Shown here in pieces: positions 58,113-64,000 of a stretch of DNA of 64,000 nucleotides. Source of the DNA: Triglochin maritima (Eukaryota > Streptophyta > Magnoliopsida > Alismatales > Juncaginaceae); NCBI GenBank assembly GCA_963682175.1, contig OY821772.1:56442925-56506924 (forward strand). The letters are read 5' to 3'. Position 1 is the stretch's first letter. Every line of letters starts with the position of its first letter. The notes beneath the pieces are model-generated. The model saw only the letters and a list, made by a program, of their open reading frames with translations, searched no databases and had not been told where the DNA came from. A program made the translations under genes and the position numbers.

Positions 58113-60017
58113 TGTAACGTACCCGAAAACAGCGGAAAATTTAAACAATAATAAAGACCGTCAACGGTCAACACTGGGCACGTCACGGGAAACAAACCAA
58201 CATATATAATATAAATATGATCCACGTGGAAGTCAAATATACAAACTGACTGTGATTACGACAAAAGCTATACAATATGTAATCACCTCAAAAGAAAGAG
58301 ACTGACAACTACAGGATCTGATCTCGGGAGCACCGTCCTCGGTCACCACCTCAAACTCTAACCCTGCTCGCTACCTGAAATGCAAACAACAAACATGCCT
58401 GAGTTCCCTGCAGGAACCCCGTATACCAAACCTCCTAAAAATATAAAAAGGAATTAAAGACAATGCAATGCTATGCACATGATCATCCGCCTCGGGCCCA
58501 CAATAATGCCCTCACCGCCTCCGCGGCACTGAACCACTCCTGCCACTAGGTCAAGTCAGTCCACCGCTGCCTCACAATGGTCAGTCGACATCACTGCTCC
58601 CCAAAAAGTGCAGGAAGGAACCCCCGGTACACGCCGCACCCAATGAGCGAGTCAGCCCGCCGAATACACAACTCGGGTCAGACGACAGCCACTGCTCCCC
58701 CAAGAGTCGCCTAGCGCGCACCCTGCCGGAACATCATCGGCCTACCGCTAAACCCTCGCAAACAGCCCAAGGTTTACGGTACACATCCCTCACACCCCGC
58801 TCGGTAAGAGAGGAAAAAGTACAACAATAATACGCCTTCGTCGAAGGTGAAATCCGTAGCTCTCAAAGCCGGTAATCAACCGTCGCCTCGGAGCCGGTAG
58901 TCGACCTGACATCGACGGATCGCGTGTGGATAAATCCACCAACCTGCGGCAGATCGGTCGACCGCTACAAGCACACCGGTCGACCGGTCCCCCACACAGT
59001 ACACAGTACTGTACAAACAAATCTACCGGTCGAACCACGCCAACCGAAATACCGACCAATCGGTCGAACAAAAGTCATCTAGCGGTCGACCGTTTGGAAG
59101 GTCTACGCTATACAATTTTATATAATATATATATCCGACCGGTCGAACCAAGGGGCCGTTTGACCGATAACAGGAATTTCAATATTTTGCCCAAGTCTCG
59201 TTCGGTCGACCGGAACTGAAATACAGTTCGACCGAAACAACACAAGCACTCTACCGCTTAATTAAATGCTCAGTCGGTCGACCGAGAGTTAAAGAGCGGT
59301 CGACCGTTTTGATGGTCAAAGCTCCCAACCGACTTAGCATCGAATGGATCGGTCGAACAAGGTAAAGGACGTTCGACCGTTTAATAAGTCAAAATCCCCA
59401 ACCGACCCATTCTCATCGTTATTCGGTCGACCGGCTAAGTGGTCCCGTTCGACCGATAACAGCATATCCCCTTTTTCCCGCACAAATCTGGCATAACGGT
59501 CGACCGTCTAACGACATCGTTCGACCGTTCGCGGGTAAACATCAATATAATAATAGGATCGGTCGACTGCCCACAGGCACCGGTCGACCGATCGTCGTCT
59601 TCAACCTCTGAATTGGTTGAATTCCGACGGGGAATTCGACACCAACGTCGATCCCCAACACTCACAAGGCACAAGTGAGTTATATTGAAGATTTGGCATA
59701 CCTTTTTGACGGTTGAAGAAGCCTCCCTAGCTTTGGCAACCTCAACCCAACACTTGACCTTCTTCTCCTCTTCTTCTTCTTCTCTCCTTCTTCTTCTTCA
59801 CCAATTTCGCCTCTCACACACTCTCTGAACTGAACACAAGTGAAGAAACGTTTTAATTAACCCTACACCTCTATTTATAGTAACATCCAAGCTTATCTTC
59901 AATCCACCTCTTAAACTTCAAATCAAAACAAGCCACCTCATCCTTCACTAATCAAGGTTTAATTAGGTTAATTGGTTTAGTTTAGTTTAATCAGGGTGCT
60001 TAGATTAAGTTATTACA
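58113..60017 (-). mobile_element. Solo LTR, 1,905 bp, inserted in the PPR gene
   Basis: The insert begins TGTAACGTACCCG and ends GTTATTACA, so it has TG...CA termini with a short TGTAA/TTACA inverted repeat. It is flanked by ATAGC on both sides (58,108-58,112 and 60,018-60,022), the 5-bp duplication made by LTR-retrotransposon integrase. The stretch CTATAAATAG at 59,871-59,880 on the minus strand gives the orientation. No gag, pol or second LTR is present, so it is a solo LTR left by recombination. It is related to the relic that ends at 7,567. The part between about 58,950 and 59,600 is packed with GGTCGACCG-like words. Confidence 0.92.
58950..59600. repeat. Array of about 19 GGTCGACCG-like palindromic words in the LTR
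   Basis: The 9-10 base word (N)CGGTCGACCG, or its half forms GGTCGAAC and GTTCGACCG, recurs about every 30-40 bp, for example CCGGTCGACCGGTCC near 58,978, AGCGGTCGACCGTTTGG near 59,080, and CACCGGTCGACCGATCG near 59,580. Spacer sequences between the words are not conserved, so it is not an ordinary tandem repeat. Confidence 0.85.
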
Positions 60018-60899
60018 ATAGCCTCTAATCATCGCATCCCACACGACTAAATTCCTCTCTGGGAGCCGCGAGAACACCAAATCAGCCACATTCAACCTCC
60101 CACAAGCAGCATACATAGCAACAAGTCCACTACCCAACCCCACTCCCACATCCGATTTTATCATGTAACAATGCGCCCACAATCCTTCCCGGATGGCCAC
60201 CAACTTCGCGCAAACAGACAGAACAGACACGAGGGTGAACCGGTCGGGTTCGTACCCATCTCCAAGCATTCTCCGAAAGACACAAATCGCGTCGTGGGCA
60301 CACCCATTCCGGCCATAGCAACCCACCATCGAGTTCCAACTCACCAAATCCCTGTGGGTGATTCCGTCCGTCGAACACCTTCCGGGCTGAACGAACCTCC
60401 CCGAACCTGGAGTAAAACGCGAGAACAGAATTACCCACGAAACGATCTCTCTCGAACCCGCACTTGACAACACGGGAATGGACATTCCTCCCGTTTTGGT
60501 ACTCGTCGGAAGAAGCGCAGGCCTTGAGGGCGAAGGTGTAGGTGTGGTTGTTGGGGCGGAAGTGGAGTTGGAGCATTTGGGTATAGAGAACAGTGGCAGT
60601 GGAAGGAGGGGTGTGGCGGATGGCGAGGTTCCATAGGAAGACGTCCTTGTGGGGTGTGGAGTGGAGGAGGTGGAGGACGGGTGGGTTGGGGGTGAGGTTG
60701 GCGTAGTGGGTTATGAGAGTGGAGGCGAGGATTGGGGTTTGGGTTTGGGTGGTGAGGATTTGGGCGTGGATTTGTTTGAGGTGGTGAAGAGTGGTGGAGG
60801 AGTTGGGTTTGTGGAATGGGTTTGAATGGTCGGTGCTTTGGGGGGTTGAGGTGTGGGTTTTTGAGAGGTGATGGAATGGAGGAGTTCTTGCCATTTGAC

Positions 60900-62570
60900 A
60901 AACGATCCATCTCTCCGAACAAATAAGAATGTGGGATTTGTGTATAATGAATGATATGGTTTGAAATCAAATTTCGGACGTACATGGTGGTTGATTGATC
61001 TGGACTTACATCCACACGAGAATTTTTATTTTTGTTTCCTTTACAATGTCATAATTCGATGTAGTGAAGTAATGATAAGCCCATAAAGTTCCTTATCATA
61101 AAAATAAAAAATAAGATTAGACTACCCACGTCGCATTTGTACGCCTTAACCTTGAGGCAACATCGTCATGTTCCTTTGCATGCCGTGTTATGATTATAAA
61201 ACACATTTGGCCAGTTTTATCTTGCACGAGAGACACGTGACTTGTCAACTTATGTTTTTCAGTCGTTATTCTTTCATAGTCTATTTCGACATTAAAATTG
61301 GGTGAAAAAAGATGAAAGAGCAAGGAAGAAGACAAAAAGAAAAAAATAACATTTTTCGATAATGACTTGTTTGTGCACAAGAAACTTATAGAAAATGAAT
61401 TCTCATAGTCATGGGAAAAACAATGGAAAATGAATCTACCAAAATTTATTTTCTTTTTAACCAAATTTCTGTTGTTTGTTTCGACTGCTATAAACCAATG
61501 GAAATTGTGCAGAGCGAAACCAATTCGTGTGGAGTGACGATTCTAATGACGACATTGTCATCGTCGACCACATGCAAGAACTAGATAGAAGACGACAGAG
61601 CACCTCGACGGCCATGCATCCACGTCGATGATCCTGGGTTCTTGTTGGACATAGTGCCGACGATGAGGTTGAAGATGGCATCGCCACTGGCCTTGAGTGT
61701 CCTCCTTCCTCTTCGTCATGTCCCTCACATTGAAGATGAGGGACTTGTCGATGCGGCCACGCGGGGTGGTTGGATGCGTACTAGTCGCGCGTCAGGGGTG
61801 TAGCAGACATAAGTGCCACAACCACGATGGATGGCGGTGGAGGTGACTAGGGCAAGGTCGAAGGGGTATAACTCGTGGCGGAGGGGGGAGGTAGGTGTTG
61901 AGGTCGCTGAGATAGGCGAGGGGATTGGTGGAAACAAACGTGAGGGAGAGGAGGCAGACACACATGGTTCTTGCGTAGGGGACGAGGTAGAGGAGCTCGT
62001 CGGAGGAGCTGAACTTGGGGTTTTCCCTCGTTGGAGTGGTGGCTGGGAGGTAGGAAGAGGAGAATGGACATGGTTGTAAATGAGGCAGGTTTGGCCCACC
62101 CCGCCTAATGCAGGTTGTGGACTAAAAATGTCACCCGCCACCCGCATAATAAGTTGGGCGGGTTGCGATTTTCTCGTAACTCGCCTGACATAACCCTTGT
62201 ATTTTGCTTGATTTTTTTGTATTTAGTCTTGATCTTTTTTAATATAGTTTTGAAAACATACATCAGTTGATATATATATTTTTTTGATTTTTTGTATCTA
62301 GTTTTGATCAAAATGAAAAATATTAAGGAAAATTGATTTTTTTTATTTAGTTTTAATCAATAAACAACCCGCCAAACCTGCCCCACCTTGTCCACCCTTC
62401 GGCGGGGCGGGTAGAAGTTTTTTTTGTCCTACCCCACTTACACCCTTGAAAATGGGGGTGGCAGGGTTGAGGTTTTCCCATTTTTTCGTAAGGGGGAGGT
62501 GAGAAATTTTGGAGTGGAAATTGTTTGTAGTTTGGAAAGTAAAGAATTTTTTTCCTTTCCACATGTAGGG
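60900..62570. other. Intergenic, with a GC-rich frame-broken block
   Basis: Between about 61,520 and 62,090 the minus strand is unusually GC-rich and reads protein-like in changing frames (for example DELLYLVPYARTMC, then YPFDLALVTSTAIHRGCG), suggesting a decayed gene or captured gene fragment that I cannot identify. From 62,090 to 62,470, GCGGGTT/GGCGGGGCGGG words occur that are common in plant transposon sequence. No complete element was delimited. Confidence 0.3.
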
Positions 62571-63400
62571 GTGTCAACGGATCAGATATAAGTATATCCA
62601 TATTCGTATCCACATGAAATTTATGGATTCGGATACTGATACAGATTGTTTGCAGATATGAAAAGTCTATATCCGTTCTGATATTTGACGGATTCAGAGC
62701 GGATATGGATAATATTTGCATCCGTAAACATAATTCTAAAACTTATAACATTTGCCATTTTCACTTAAACAAATTCTTATACATAGTCACATTTATAACT
62801 TTATTTGGTTTCAAATATTAATTTACTTTATCTTAACTTCTAACTCCATATTCTCAAAATGAGAACAATATTCAATGATTGAATAAATGTGATCAGTAGA
62901 TGTATTTTTATTTGAATAAATAAATTTAAACTATATATTCAAAATATAATCACACAATGTTGAAATATGAATACTTCTAGGTATAATAATGCATTGCATA
63001 AGTATATGATACAAATATGGATAAGGATGTTGAAATATAGATATGTAGTTTCGAAGCAGATATTATTCGGGTTAGTACTTTAGGATTAGTAATTTAGAAT
63101 AGTTTATATAGTTGGGTAATTTATAGAAAAAATACCTAACATATATATCATTAATTTAAAGAATAGCTATATATATATAATACATATATGAATACGGATA
63201 TTTGATCCCGAATCGGATATTATACGGATCGGATGTACCAATAACCATATATACTCCACGACTTTACGGATCGGATACAAATACAGACTTACAGATATTT
63301 TTTCTCGGATTGAATGTCCAAATTCAAATATGAATACAGACGGATACTCGAATATTTGAATATCCACTGGGAACCTAAAGCAAAACAAATAGAAATCACG
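62566..63400. repeat. Transposon-like stretch of GGATACGGATAT words
   Basis: TAGGGGTGTCAACGGATC at about 62,567 is the typical first line of many plant hAT-like non-autonomous elements. It is followed by repeated TATCCGATCC/GGATCGGATAT words on both strands (62,570-62,735 and 63,190-63,365). A matching right terminus and target duplication were not found, so class and limits are uncertain. Confidence 0.35.
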
Positions 63401-63841
63401 TTTTATTACCAATTTCGAAGACAAACCATTTTTTTTTTTTTGGGGATAATGATATTATCCTCTTTTCTTTTATCTCCATCCAAGAATTCAACCACACCCT
63501 AGTAATAATCATTTGTTCGTACGGTAATCAACAACCATGTATTATAGCAAAAAGGGCAACCAGTTAACCAAATACTCGTAGCATCCATCCATCAAGACTC
63601 AAGTGGTGGGCGTGGCATGGATGTTTCGCCCGAACCCCAAACCGAACCAGAGACCGTCGGACGGATGCAGACCCGATCACAACGGACGCTGTTCTGAATT
63701 CTGATAATAAACCACACTTTTTATTTCCTGCCTTAAAACACATGACAAACCTGGAAATTTCCCATAAAAATCCCCACAATTTCTAAAACCAAACAAAAAA
63801 AAGCCACCACCACCACCCACCCAAAACCCTCGTTTCCACCC

Positions 63842-64000
63842 ATGGCGGCCACCGCTTCCTTCCTCTCCTTCCACCTCCCGAAGCCCCACCCCATCACCTG
63901 CTCCGGCGACGCCTCCCCACCCCCACGCCCCTCCCCAATCAAGCACCGTCGCCCGGCCGACGAGTCCATCCGCCAGGAGGCCCACCGCCACCAGCTGGTC
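63842..64000 (+). CDS. Probable threonine synthase, chloroplastic (N-terminus only)
   Basis: The first 53 codons of a gene run off the end of the window. The start MAATASFLSFHLPKPHPITC looks like a plastid transit peptide: Ala/Ser-rich, no early acidic residue, proline-rich spacer. The last visible segment, ADESIRQEAHRH, resembles the conserved 'EDNIRDEARR' region that opens mature plant threonine synthase, the pyridoxal-phosphate enzyme that converts O-phosphohomoserine to threonine and is activated by S-adenosylmethionine. The codons are markedly GC-rich compared with the surroundings. Only one short motif supports the name, so another plastid protein is possible. The ATG context (CACCCATGGCGG) is favourable. 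Confidence 0.5.
   Translation, partial: MAATASFLSFHLPKPHPITCSGDASPPPRPSPIKHRRPADESIRQEAHRHQLV

Larger units (their letters stand above)
57489..60894 (-). pseudogene. E-class PPR gene split by a solo LTR and two frameshifts
   Basis: This is the remnant of a PLS/E-class pentatricopeptide repeat protein, a family that edits or processes organellar RNA. The 5' part starts at the ATG at 60,894 and shows LKQIHAQIL, DVFLWNLAIRH, FALKACASS and GNSVLAFYSRFGEVRSARKV. Near 60,370 a 4-bp tandem duplication (GACG) shifts the frame, after which the gene continues RDLVSWNSMVGCYGRNG to VVWDAMIRGY. A solo LTR (58,113-60,017) then interrupts it. Beyond it the frame resumes GMHGHASKAVELFLEMLEKG through the last PPRs, breaks again near 57,830 (short deletion in the conserved VWGxLLGACRIH region), and ends with an E/E+ domain (GYSAVEVDNAMHMF). 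The gene has no DYW domain. Three lesions make it non-functional as read. The sequence quality of the two small shifts should be confirmed. Confidence 0.9.

Noticed and set aside
61725..62147. 140-codon minus-strand frame
   Set aside because: Serine/proline-rich, and the protein-like stretches switch frames several times. I could not match it to a family, so it is only described as a possible decayed fragment.

Overview
The window is nuclear DNA from a flowering plant, most likely a eudicot. It is AT-rich with long intergenic stretches, and its genes have many short GT-AG introns. It carries a nuclear plastocyanin gene with a two-part chloroplast/thylakoid transit peptide, a pentatricopeptide-repeat (PPR) gene, and plant-type transposons (MULE, PIF/Harbinger-like, TRIM, long-LTR retrotransposon relics). 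I cannot name the species.

Layout. 1-8.5 kb: a promoter-like start with unassigned exon-like pieces, a 3 x 107 bp tandem repeat, and a long-LTR relic with a TRIM nested in it. 8.6-13.6 kb: a small TIR element, an At4g08330-like zinc-ribbon gene (minus, frameshifted), a syringolide-induced 14-1-1-like gene (plus), and a small conserved plant gene (minus). 13.6-30.4 kb: a gene-poor, transposon-rich block holding a CpG-bearing unidentified leader, an LTR-like repeat zone, three TIR elements with recognisable target duplications, and an intact TRIM.

30,464-35,366: a complete MULE-type transposon, bounded by about 64-bp terminal inverted repeats and an 8-bp target duplication. It carries two convergent spliced genes, a MULE transposase (plus) and a plant mobile domain (PMD/MAIN-like, 'PP7 long form homolog') gene (minus). 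The first introns of both genes hold arrays of the same class of 33-bp GACGCC/GGCGTC hairpin repeats. This is the most interesting object in the window.

35.6-57 kb: the gene-rich part. It holds a SEN1-type superfamily 1 helicase (7 coding exons plus a leader intron), an MFS/tetracycline-transporter-like gene (13 exons, one probable GC-AG intron), plastocyanin (single exon, minus) and a DNL/Zim17-type zinc finger gene (4 exons, minus). 57.5-60.9 kb: an E-class PPR gene broken by a 1.9-kb solo LTR with a 5-bp target duplication and by two frameshifts. The solo LTR carries a dense array of GGTCGACCG-like words. 61-63.8 kb is repeat-rich. The window ends inside the first 53 codons of what looks like chloroplast threonine synthase.

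The host genes do not form a pathway, although plastocyanin, the DNL protein and threonine synthase are all plausibly plastid-targeted. All exon boundaries were read by eye from splice signals, frame continuity and family resemblance. No alignment or transcript data were available.
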